This document shows positions 36,206 to 47,668 of a DNA stretch of 64,000 nt, one piece after another. Numbering within the stretch: position 1 is the first letter of the stretch; each line of letters opens with the position of its first letter. A program made the position numbers and the translations under genes. The notes under the pieces are model-generated. The model worked only from the letters and a program-made list of their open reading frames with translations. It was not told the DNA's origin and did not search any database. The stretch comes from Physcomitrium patens (Eukaryota; Streptophyta; Bryopsida; Funariales; Funariaceae), in assembly GCF_000002425.4 (NCBI RefSeq), contig NC_037256.1:18407982-18471981 (forward strand), in the 5' to 3' direction.

Positions 36206-37240
36206 TGCGCACTGACCCGACTGAGGGTGAGTAAGGATCAGTGCAAGGGAGGGGAGTCAGGTGCTACAGCAGCAAAATGGTAAAGGGGAACACGATAGGT
36301 TGAGGTGCAGCGAGCTTCGCAATTGAAGAAGGTGAGGAACCCGATCGCGACCCGTCGTCCTGGTACAGAGCTTGACCTAATGCCACCTTTTACAGATCGA
36401 GGGTCGCTAATGGACACCTGTTTGAGCGAGTAATGCGGTGGCCAGGTTTAGTAGGTTCGAGAACGTGAGGATGGTCGCAACGGACGCAGTTGACGAACGA
36501 CCGCAGATTTCGTCCACGTTGTCGTGTTCGTCGGATGGTGCTATTTCGTCGAACTTCCAACAAACTTCGGTTTGATGTGGGCTCTCCCCTTCATCTCCCC
36601 TTGAATTCATTTCATTGCAAGTTCATTTTACTTTCTATGGTTTTGTATTTTGAGAATTTCATGTTCATAATTTTTTCTTGAATATACTTGAAATGAATGA
36701 ATCCACTAGTAACGTTGTAAAAACTTTGGCGGGTAGAAACACACCAAGAAATTTTGTCTTATTCCAAAAGAATTACGGCAAAACGGAAGAAGTACAAATA
36801 AGTAAATAATTAACGGGGTGGATGCTCACCATGAACAACTGCTATGATGTTCAAAAACCCGACAAAGTGGGAAACACTTGTAGAATAAGAACAGTTTTCG
36901 AAGATCATGTTTTATTCAACCGAATCAGAAACACAAGGAAGACACCATACTTGACTTGCCAAGGCTCCAAAGATTCTATTCGACAGGAGCTTTCATTAGA
37001 ATGACAAAAAGCAATCAACAAAAAGAGATGTCTAGCAATCAAAACTTTTTAGATTTTGTGAAAACCACTTCAAAGACTAAGCTAATGCCCTGTCACATGA
37101 AAACCATCGAAGGAACAACGATAATAAGATAAGGTTGCGAGCGTGTGGCTTCAGAACCACATGCTGGATCTAACTTTTGCAACAGTGTTCAATGGCATTG
37201 TCCGAGCAGCAATATTCTGTTGTCGTTCTTGATGTTGTTA
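36206..37240. other. Intergenic region between RanBP1 and the dehydrogenase gene
   Basis: Upstream region of RanBP1 (promoter and 5' UTR expected just above 36205) and downstream region of the dehydrogenase gene. Short open frames here show no protein signature. No core promoter motif could be assigned with confidence. Confidence 0.5.
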
Positions 37241-39051
37241 CTACTGGTGTGTGAATGGTGGGTAAGGTGACCCATCTTTCATGAAAAACTGATACTTCCG
37301 GTCTGTTTCTTCGTCAGGATATGTTTGCGTAGGTAGTGTTGTCGGCACCCAGACGCATTGCCCAGCCTTGGTTTCATCGTCTAGAGTGGAGAGCGCAGCT
37401 GCGGACCGCACTTCTAGAGGGTTAGACATCTAGATCTAGACAGCGGGACTTCGACGCAGAACGGAGCTCTCGTCTCTGGAGCAGTCCAGGTTGTTAAGGA
37501 AAGTAATACTGCCTGAGAGCTATCGTGGAGAGCCTCACCTGCGACTACTTTCTCCATGGGGACAAACCCCACTTTGTCGCGTAGATCGGCCATTGCGCTA
37601 GATGGCAATGGTTGGAGAAGCGGTGTCTCCACAAACTGCATGAGCCAATAACAATACCACTTTTATTTTTAAAGTAAAGTGCACGATTCCTACTAAAGAA
37701 CGAGTGGAAAGGAAACAGTTAACGAACAACGACGTCTTTCTCACACTTTCAATGCGTGGAGCATCGGTCGGTTAGGGGTTCCACCTCGGGACACAGCGAG
37801 TTCACCCGAATGTCCATCTCCAAATTAGTTAGCGACATTGTGAACATGAGTACGCCACCTGTAATTATAGCGCACTTCGTGGTTATTGAGAGGCACGCAG
37901 ATGTCCATGTTGCCGTGTACGCTGTACTTTAAGGTATCGTTCGTGAACACGTATCCCTAGAACGTGAGATGGTGATATCAGGGAATATTTGAGTATCACC
38001 AACCTTTGCTTGCACTGTAAATAGGTTGAAAGGGTAATGGCAAGAAGCCTGCTGCTGATGCTGTGTTCAGGATCATTCCTCCTCGCTCTTTCATCGCTTG
38101 TATCTGAGTTGAAACAGTTTCGTTAGTTTCGTTAGTTTCGTTGGTTTCTCGTCCGTGCAGGAAACAAACATCCTGCAATATTTGAGTGCAAGCTAAGTGA
38201 AACTGGAGAGAGTTGGGTGTACCGCTTTAATCGTGCCATCTATTACAGCCATGAGATTGACCTCAATCACTTTGCGCCAGATGTTTGGATTGGTCTCGGG
38301 AAAGGGCTCCTCGCTGACGATTCCGGCGTTGTTGATACAAATGTCGAGCTGTCCGAAGACATCTTGGTGGCGGGCGAAGGCAGCAGCCACGTCATCTGAA
38401 TTCATAGCGTGTAAGAATTTTGTATTCTAAGACAATAAGACAATAAGTCAGAACATAGACGATTGGAAGGTCCGATCTCTCGATGAGTTTCAGACAATAT
38501 CAAGATGCTCACTATGGGTTTTAGGATACTCGTACCAGTCTTGGTAACATCACACTGGATGAAAATTGCCGACGGAGAGTTGGGCTTGTAGGAAATCTTT
38601 GCATGCTCCTCTTCTACCAAACGGATAGTCTCCTCACTTTGCGTGGCCCTCAGATCGACCAATGTTATCCGCACTCCTCTACCTGCCAGACCGACTGCCA
38701 GGGCTCTTCCTGGAGAAACCGAACAAACTGCAGTTAGTTTTCTATCATCACGATTGAGATCATTCTCTCCATGCAGGACGTCTAAAACAGTACGTTTGGC
38801 TAGTTGACCATATTGGACACATTCACTGTCAGATACAACTTTCTTCTTCGATGATCTCCACGAACAGGATTGCTAATCGAAATACTCTCCAACAAAATTT
38901 TGACCAACGGTGACGGCAATATCTGATTTGAGTTTCATCAACGATTATCAACTCGAGCTGCGATGGACTCAGATTGTGAAGTACAGGTACACGCACCGAT
39001 TCCACTCCCAGCACCTGTGATTAAAGCAGCTTGGCCCCGTTCAATTTTCAT
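37241..39051 (-). CDS. Short-chain dehydrogenase/reductase, 15-PGDH-like
   Basis: Coding exons on the minus strand: 39051-38997, 38709-38536, 38395-38223, 38103-38004, 37858-37785, 37635-37539 and 37398-37241; 276 codons plus stop, all introns GT-AG with consistent phases. A classical NAD-dependent SDR closest in layout to 15-hydroxyprostaglandin dehydrogenase. Rossmann glycine motif TGAGSGIG at 12-19; Asp37 ends beta-2 (ITLVDL), favouring NAD over NADP; FIQCDV precedes Asp-rich binding; NNAG at 98-101; catalytic Asn123 (EVNL), Ser150 (NTAS), Tyr163 and Lys167 (YSASK), with the standard 13- and 4-residue spacing. IRVNSLCPE at 184-192 replaces the usual PG with PE. The tail has the ALSTLDDETKAGQCVWV block. 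No signal peptide, so probably cytosolic. The substrate is unknown; a secondary alcohol or aldehyde is plausible. Confidence 0.9.
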
Positions 39052-40340
39052 TCTTAGTGATCAGCGGAGTCGCCCACCTGATGATCAACGATGCAGAGTG
39101 AGAAAGTGTCGGGTTCGGAGAATCCGTGAGGCAGTTCAGTTCCAATAAGTCTAGATCGAAGGATGACCATGTGACGTAATGACTCCGGCTTCCATGGTGT
39201 GAAATCAAGCTACTCGAACACTGTTGTGCGAATTCAGGATCTCGTCACGCCGATCAAGGAAACTTAAGTGGTACGCATGAAAATGGCGGCTACCAGCATG
39301 ACAACTGGAACGAATGCTCAGAGGACATCACCTGTTTCTGCAGAAATTTGTAAGCGACATAACTGGCAGCTCTTCAGAATTGGTATTGCGTGATGGAGAT
39401 TATTCTGTACCTGATGGGAAGGAGTTCAGATCCGTATGGAAACAAGGTGGTCCTCCAGCTACCTCCGACAAACCTGCAAGGAATGATCTGCTTCTAAGTC
39501 CGGAGTGCGAAGTCTGAGTTCGAGGGCTAACTGTGAGCACGAACCAAGCATAAGTGAGGATATTATACCACTGAACCAACCAACAGCCCGACGTTACCAC
39601 ACGTTAGCAGCTCGTCTTGGTCTTTTTCGAATTTGCCGTGAACTTACAGAGTACTGCCTGAATACTTTTGTCGGATTTTTTTATTTATGCTTTTTAGTGA
39701 TCCCTGCCATGTACTTGGTCATGTTTTTCTCAGGAAAGGCAAATATAGAAATACTTAAAATAGGTGCCAAGAAAAGAAGAGAAAAAATGTGCTTTGGGGT
39801 TATATGTGTCTCCGCAAACGTGTCAACTTGACAAGCCGGGTTCGTCATCACTGAAAAATGCCGAAAAAATTCCACTCATTTCTCATCACCCCAGGGAACA
39901 ACCACTCCCAGCAACTCATTGACTCACCAATAGAGACTCGAAGGTATTCGTGTGTGATGCCGCTGATACAATGGCCACGATCCACCTCGTTTACTCCGGA
40001 AGTGTCCCGAGCACATCCACCGAATAGTTCGAAGCCATGTTCAACAAAAAAAATTGCAAAAATCTGGAATGGCCACATCATACCTGACAAGGAGGAATGA
40101 AGCAAGGAACTTAATGCATATGCACAGAAAAAATGTCCCCATCATACCTGACATGGAGGAATGATGCAAGGAACTTAATGCATATGCACAGAAAAAATGT
40201 CCCCATCAACTACGGATGAGTCGAGTTGAAAAGGTCATGGTGATCCCTTCTATTGGTGTAGCAACCGTGTGCTCTTGAAGAGGCACCAAAGACGTTGATC
40301 AACAAAAAAACATTTTTGCAACACATGTATGAGGTTGCCC
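39052..40340. other. Upstream region of the dehydrogenase gene, right edge of island
   Basis: Balanced composition and no recognised gene. It should contain the dehydrogenase promoter. A 64-bp tandem duplication lies at 40073-40200. Composition falls to AT-rich at about 40.3-40.45 kb. Confidence 0.5.
40073..40200. repeat. Two tandem copies of a 64-bp unit
   Basis: Copies at about 40073-40136 and 40137-40200 differ at only a few positions. Landmarks are CATCATACCTGACA and CTTAATGCATATGCACAG. The partial start of a third unit (CCCCATCA) follows. The unit carries the palindrome-like ATGCATATGCA. Confidence 0.9.
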
Positions 40341-41710
40341 CAGTCATCACATTCTTGCATAATATAGTGGGTTATTAGTTGATTCGTTTTGAAGAATATA
40401 TCTTTAATGCTCAATATTTTTGTTATTTTAAATACAAATTTGTTACTACCTTTATTTGGTAAGATTTTCATTACGCTTCTAAATAAAAAATATATTAGAA
40501 TTTAAATATTATAATATATTAAAAAATCATTCTAATCTATTAAAATACTTTAAAAGATCACAATTGACTTATTTATTTATATGCACTATGTTTCAAATGA
40601 TGTCGCTTTTATTTTTTTAATTATTTTTCTTGCCAAAATAGCAACAACAATTTAAAGTTGGTTTTATTTGAATACAACAAAATCTTTATCCAACCACTTA
40701 AAATATTAATAGAGATCTCATAATGTGTAAAAGCATCTTCAATATACTTCAAAAAGTGTTTCTAAAATCTTAGCATATTTTATTGTAACTCTTATTATTT
40801 AAAAGTTATTTAATTTTAAATAAGTTAATTAGAATATGAAAATAGACTAAAAATAAAAATAAATAAAATTTATTATTATATTTTTTATTAAATAATTGTT
40901 TAAATTAAAATAATAAAATTAAATCATATAAAATCTATTATTTTTTAGAATTATTAATCTATTTTTTTTATATTTTAAGCTTAAAATAAAATTTTGATCT
41001 TCATATTTTTAAAGACAAGAATCATAAAAAAAACTCTAAAGAAGCAATATACACTTGTGATACTCAAAAAAGAGTAGATAAATCAAAAATAGATATGAAT
41101 CATAAATTAAAATATCTTTTACTAAATATAAAGAAATTAGAAATTCTTGAGCTAAGATAAAAATACAAAAATATTATTGATAAGATTAAAAAAGGCATCA
41201 TTAATAAATTAAACTAATGACTTTATTTCTAGTATTATTAATAATAAAATTTTGATATTATATTTTTATCCATATTGAAATTAATTAATGAGGGCTTTAT
41301 TGTTTCAATCTACATTGCAATTAAGGATTTGGAATTTGGCAATATACATGGTAATTGATTATGATCATTTTTATAAAAATAGGACTTTTGTTTCTACTAC
41401 TCTTTTTTAATCAATCTCTTTAAATGTGACTGTAAACACTTTGAAGGATAAATTTAGATTATATAAAGGTCATGAATCTTTTTCCATCAAAGGTACAAAC
41501 TAAGAAAAATACTCCTAAAAAAGAAGGCATGTATGAATCTAATTTAAATAATTTTGTCAAAATATTGAAAAGGATGTCATCTTAAATAAAGCTTGACTTG
41601 TTATAAAAATCCTCAAAGTTTTGATCTTGTTCCATCAAACTTCTTTGGCATATTAGTCTTTATTTTTTTTATACTTACAGTAGCACAATTTTTTGGATTC
41701 ATTTATAAGG
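40341..41710. other. AT-rich stretch, no gene seen
   Basis: No protein signature on either strand. It follows the sharp loss of GC at the right edge of the gene island. Confidence 0.5.
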
Positions 41711-42146
41711 TGTCACAAATATACATATTTATTTAAATAAATATATAGATTATTTAGATAATATATATAGATATAAATAGATTAAAATAAATAAATTTGA
41801 TAATATCTTGTAGAGAAGTTTTTCAAAAGCTTTATAGATGTAATTTTATCTTTATACATGTCTAAAAGTGATTGATAGATTAGAAACTTAACTAACAAGT
41901 TAGTCACATATTGCACATATTTGTGGCTTGTGATACAAGTTAACTATATGACATATATATAAGAAACTTCTCTTATAAGTTAGACATGTATCATGCAAGT
42001 TGGACATTTTTTAGAAATCCTATAAAGCATTGTCACATAGCTTCTAGTTAAATAATATACATGAAAGCAAGAATAAAGCTTTTTTCAATCTTGTCAATTG
42101 ATTTCTAATTTTCTTGTCTATTGACAATAGCTATTCTAGTTTCTTC

Positions 42147-42202
<56 letters not shown>

Positions 42203-42440
42203 CTATTTGGTCATCTTTTTTTGAAAAATATTTTATTTATTTATTTATATTTATCAAGTTCTTATCAATGAATTGATAAGAATATACTTATCATTTCAAA
42301 GCTTTGTCTTTTCTTGATTAAGAGTAGATAATTTCTTTCTCTTGATAAGATATAAGTATATTAGAAGTTGTAGATTACTCTCTTCTAAATTGATTTTTTT
42401 TTAGAATTTCTTTTTTTGTTTTCAAGTTCTCTCTTTTACT
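41711..42440 (+). mobile_element. Family E LTR plus leader fragment
   Basis: Starts TGTCACAAATATACAT. The LTR runs to about 42270 and includes a long TA microsatellite (about 42148-42200). A decayed priming site (TTGATAAGAAT, 42273-42283) and a leader with a GTAGATTACTCTCTTCTAAA-type repeat follow. No gag is attached, because another family E LTR fragment follows at 42460. Confidence 0.7.
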
Positions 42441-42457
42441 TATCTTAAGGTTTAATA

Positions 42458-42459
<2 letters not shown>

Positions 42460-42494
<35 letters not shown>

Positions 42495-42790
42495 TATAAT
42501 TATTATTTAAGTAATATGAATAGATAGAAGTAGATAAAAATAGATTAATTTGATAATATCTTTTAGAAAAGCTTCCTATAAGCTTCATAGATGTTGCTTT
42601 GATTTTATATGTGTTTGTAGTTGATTGATGGGTTAAAAACTTGGTCAATAAATTAACCACATGCTACATGTATTAGTAGCTTAAGGAACAAGCTAACTAT
42701 GTGGCGCCCATATAAAAAACTTACCTTCCAAGTTAAGATATGTATTGTACAAAGTCAATATTTTTTAGAGGTCCTATAAAATGTTGTGAA
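42460..42790 (+). repeat. Family E LTR fragment
   Basis: A TA-expanded start (42461-42493) followed by sequence matching 24340-24610 (landmark GAAAAGCTTCC, then ACATGTATTAGTAGCTT). It ends before the R region. Confidence 0.7.
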
Positions 42791-44912
42791 GTGTGACAAT
42801 TGGCATTTTAAATTTTGATTTGAAAGTTGTACAAGTGAACCTCAATGTTATCATAATGTGGATTGTTTAATGATTAAATAACATAAATTCATATATATTG
42901 TGTCTAATTTAAATATTCAATTAGATTATTATTAATGGATTTTTTTAGTTTATATACTTGTTTGATTATTATTAAAATATTTTTTATTAGATTAATAATT
43001 ATAAAGTTTTAAAAATAAAGATAATGATAGGATAGACCACATGTGGTGGATTCTTAGCTTGAAGACTTTTTGGTGATATTTTCAAAGATAAGGCTGATGA
43101 TAAGGATAGGATAGATTGTATGTATTGGATGATTATCTTAGAGACATCTTAGTAATATTTTGAATAATTAAGGTGACTTAAAGAAGAGAAGAAAACCACA
43201 AAGATATGTTTCTTTTATGGTTATTTTATCTTTTATTTTGATTAATAAAAAAGAAAATTTTTAGAACTTGGATTAAAATATATTATCATTGATTGGAGTC
43301 TTTGATTAAAGCAAGCTTTTCAAATATTGTTTAAGACAAGTGAATCCACTTATGTGCAAAGTTTGAAGAAAAAAACTAACTAGGTCAAGGAGAAACAAAG
43401 TACAAAAACAATAGAGGTCTAATAAGTTTGTAAGTCAAGGTAATAACTTTGAAGGGTCATAACTTGAACTTTATAAGAGACATGGTTATAAAATTTAGAA
43501 TATAGTTGTATTATTAAATCAAAAACTAATTTATTAAGTTTTAAGATATTATAAATTTTGATTTAAGAGATATGCAAAAAAAAATAATTGGATGCAAGAT
43601 TGTGAAAAAAAAACAATGATAAAAATATTAGTTTAAGAAGTTTTCTTTCTTTAAGTGATTTAAATCATCAATTATTTTAAAAATTGGATTTAAAGAGAAA
43701 ATAAGTTATATAATCTATTTCAAAAGATTTCAAATCATTCCAATGATTTTACATTGAGTTATAAAAATTTAAGTTGAGGTAGGTCAAATTAAATATAAAT
43801 AAAGATTTAATTAATAACTTAATATAAATTAATATAAAAAAATAAAAACTATGTGAGATCTATTTAAGTAATAAAAATCTTTATAATAAAAAAATTTGTA
43901 CTTTTTTTTGACCAATAATAAATTTTTTGATATATTTTTGGTGAATCCGAAATAAAAAAGTTTGGAGTAGAAGTACTATTTGTTTGTAGGTATAGGGCAC
44001 ATAGCATACAAAGGTGAAAAACTAATTGAGTTCAATTGTAGTACCTTAAGAATATTTAAGACTTTAAATTTGTACATGCATCAATTAAATATTGAGCATT
44101 AAAAAGAAATTTTAGGAAAAAAGGCATTACATTCTATTATTAATAAGGTGAATTAATTTGATGGGCAAGATATTTGAGTTTATGCAACAAAAATGGAATT
44201 AAATAAGATTTTAGAGAATAAAATAATTGAAAATTTTGAGCTTTTTATGGTTTCTAAAATTTTTAGGCATAAGAGAGAATTAAAAAAAAAAAATAGAATA
44301 AATAAAAAAACATTTATACAACCAATTGTTTTATGGAAGATTTTAAGAAGGTAACAAAGTGAACATTTTTAAAAAAATTTGCACAACCTAATAAAGGTTT
44401 TTTTGGCAAACAAGCTTGTAAAGAAATTTGAGCATTATTGTATTAGAAAGTAGTATAATATATAAAAATAATATAAAATTTTATAAAAGTTTGGATTGTG
44501 ATTTAAAAATAAAATAAAATAAAATTAAATTAAATTATTTATCTAATTTATTTAAATTTTTAGTTTAAATTTTATAATTAAAAGTAGAAGTTGTAGGATT
44601 TATTAATAAAGAGTTTAGAAGGGCTTTGGTATCAAAAGTATAATATTTTGACTCTTTGGCCATTCTAATATGAATAATAATCAAAAGATGGTATTAGAAA
44701 ACTGACTTGAGGAGCTTCATTTGATATGATGAATTGATAAATTATGATTTGAAATGAATAAAGAAGAATTATTGAAGTCTGTGCTTTAAAACTATAACTT
44801 GTATGTATATTTGTTTTATAGAAGTTTTGATTTGAGCCATATCTTAAGTTTTTGGATGAAATTTTGACCCAAAATTTCCACAAGTATAGATGATTATATT
44901 AAGAAATTTATT
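42791..44912. other. AT-rich stretch, no gene seen
   Basis: Low-complexity A/T-biased sequence. No readable retroelement protein blocks of more than a few residues, and no host gene. Confidence 0.4.
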
Positions 44913-47668
44913 AGTGTAAATTTTTATTTCTTAATCCAAGTTACAAGATGGCCTCAATTAAGAGTTACTTTTAATTGGTGGTATGAAGTGAAGTAAGCAA
45001 ATAATAAGATCAAAAGAAGAACAATCACAAAATAATTGAAATAAATGACATGAAGCAAGTACAAAATCTAAAATTTGGTTACAATTTGTTTACTAAGTTT
45101 TTACCGAATAAAAAGTAAAAAATAAAAAATTAAAGATATATTTTTAGATAGATAATTTTTTTAGCTTTTCAATGGTGTAATAAACATATAAATCCGAATT
45201 ACTATGATTATGTTATGAAAGTTTAAAGATTGGAAGTGAATAATTGAATAGAAGTGAAAATATTTTACCTCAAGGATAACTTGCTTATAGATCAAGGGTT
45301 CGAGCTTTACCAAGGTTCACATGTAGTGTATAAAGGTGTCTAAAAGAGGCCACAAGGCCTTAGTCTTATCCTCCTAATTACCTTCAAGGTGCTACAACCC
45401 ATATGAGACTTTTACACCCCCCTTTCTACAAGGACTATACTAGCTACTAGTCTTCCTATTTTAATTCTAGAAGGACCAACATTTTTATATTTTTGACCTC
45501 GCCATGGTGTTCAAAAACATCCAATTATCATAAGAATCTTGTATGGCCTTCAAATCTTGCTCCATTTCTTCATAAAGGCTTCTAAAGTGGTAAAACTTAT
45601 TTTTACCAAGATCTTAAAAATTACTCTAAAAATTCATAAAAAATACTATATAAATTTTAAATAAATTCTGAAAAATCATATAATATTTCTATAATTCTAA
45701 TATCCATTTAAGATTATATTTTTCTATCTTGGTGATTTTTGATAATAATAAAAATCAATTTAAATCCACTATGAATCCTATTTTTTATATCAATAACTAA
45801 AATGACATGAGGTTCTTTCTCATGCTTCTTCTAACTACTAATATTCATATTTTTTATAATTATTATATATATATATATATATAGAAGACCAATATAAATA
45901 TTGGTCTTAATAAATAATCTTTAATATTCAACAATGAATAAAAATACTAAACCATCGAAGTTAATTACCTCCAAGACTTACTAAGTCTTTATTTCTACTA
46001 CTAACATTTTAATTTTCTATTTCTCTAAGGATTTCTATACTATTCACTAAAAATTATGATTTAAAGTATTTTAAATGCATATTTTTATCCTAAAATAATA
46101 AGTGAGTCAATTTGATGACTCACAAAGTTGTTCATAAAAAATTTCATAGTATTTGAGTATTGGATTTTTGAAATATGATGGAATTAGTGTGTAGGTGCCT
46201 AAAAATTGACATGTTTAGTATTTACTAGAAATTAGATAATATTCAAAGATCTATAATGAATTTATGGTTGAATTTTTTTATGGAAGTAATTAAGGATATA
46301 AAGTAACTTGTAGAGAAGTTTGGATCCAACTAAACCGATACATTGAAAGTTGTAAGGTAATACATATTTGGAAGGAATTTTGATATGAATAGAAGTGGTT
46401 TTAAGATATGTAGTCACATCTTAGAAACTCTTATGCTTCCTAGACTTGTATATTTGATGTAAGTTGTGAGTCATCAAATTGACTTACTTATTGTTTTAGG
46501 ATAAAAAAATACATTTAGAATACTTTAAATTATAATATATAGTAAGCAATGTAGAAATCCTTAGAAAAATAGAAAATTAGAATGTTAGTGGTAGAAATGG
46601 AGTCTTAGTAAGTCTTAGAGGCAATTATCTACATTGGTTTAGTATTTTTATTCATTGTTGAATAGTAAGAATTATTTATTAAGACCAATATTTATATTGG
46701 TCTTCTATCTATATGTACTACTTATAAAAACTATAAATGTTCATAGTTAGAAGAAGCATGAGAAAGAACCTCATGTCATTTTAGTTATTGGTATAAAAAA
46801 ATATAGGATCTATAGTAGATTTAAATTGATTTTTATTATTATCAAAAATCACCAAGATAGGAAAATATAGCCTTACACGGATATTAGAATTATATAAATA
46901 TTATAGGATTTTTCAGAATTTATTTAGAATTTATTTAAATTTTTTTAGGAATGTTTAGAGCAATATTTAAGATCTTGGTAAAAATGAGTTTTACCACTTT
47001 GGAAGCCATTATGAATAAAGAGAGTAAGATTTGAAGGCCACGACAAGCCTCTATACTAATTAGGTGTTTTTAAACACCACGGTGAAATCAAAAATAAAAA
47101 AAAATGAGTTTTACTTGTAGAAAATAGGAGGACCAGCAACTAGTCTAGTCCCTGTAGGAAGAAAGGTGTACAAGTCCCAAATGGGTTATAGCACCTTGGG
47201 TATAGGTAGGAAGATAAGACTAAGGCCTCAAGGCCTCTTTAGACACCCGATATATACTACATGTGAGCCTTGGTGAGGCTCTAATCCTTGACCTATAAGC
47301 AAGTTATCCTTGAGATAAAACATTTTCAATTCACTTTTATTTATTCACTTGTTATTTTTAAACCTTCATAACTTACTCATAGTAACTCGGATTTACATAT
47401 TTCTTATATCATTGGAAAGCTTAAAAAATTAACTTCTCAAAAATATACTTTTTACTTTTACTTTTTATTCACTGGATGAAAACTCCGTGAACAGACTGTG
47501 ACCGAGTTTCAGAGTGTGTATTTGCTTGTATACATTCATTTCTCTTATTTGTATTGTTTCTTCTTTTGTTCTTGTTCATTGCATCTTCCACTTCACACTA
47601 CCCATTACAAGCAACTCTTAGTTGAGGCCATCTTGTAATTTGGATAGAGGGGTGAATTTTACACTCAC
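44913..47668. repeat. Long inverted repeat of two family C LTRs
   Basis: The left arm (about 44913-46115) and right arm (about 46465-47668) are inverted copies of about 1.2 kb each, separated by about 350 bp. Paired landmarks: TTACAAGATGGCCTCAA at 44939 against its complement near 47630; GATAACTTGCTTATAGATCA at 45277 against 47290; CTCATGCTTCTTCTAACTA at 45817 against 46740; AATTTGATGACTCAC at 46110 against 46465. Both arms match the LTR split by the young element at 14.4/20.8 kb. Transcription through it would give a long hairpin RNA. Confidence 0.8.

Noticed and set aside
36407-36610. 67-codon minus-strand frame upstream of RanBP1
   Set aside because: No family signature. The RanBP1 start at 36205 is well supported, so this is more likely promoter or 5' UTR sequence.
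37420-37539. Alternative read-through of exon 6 of the dehydrogenase into the following intron
   Set aside because: The donor AG|GTGAGG with the acceptor at 37399 restores the conserved block ALSTLDDETKAGQC; the read-through gives a non-family tail.
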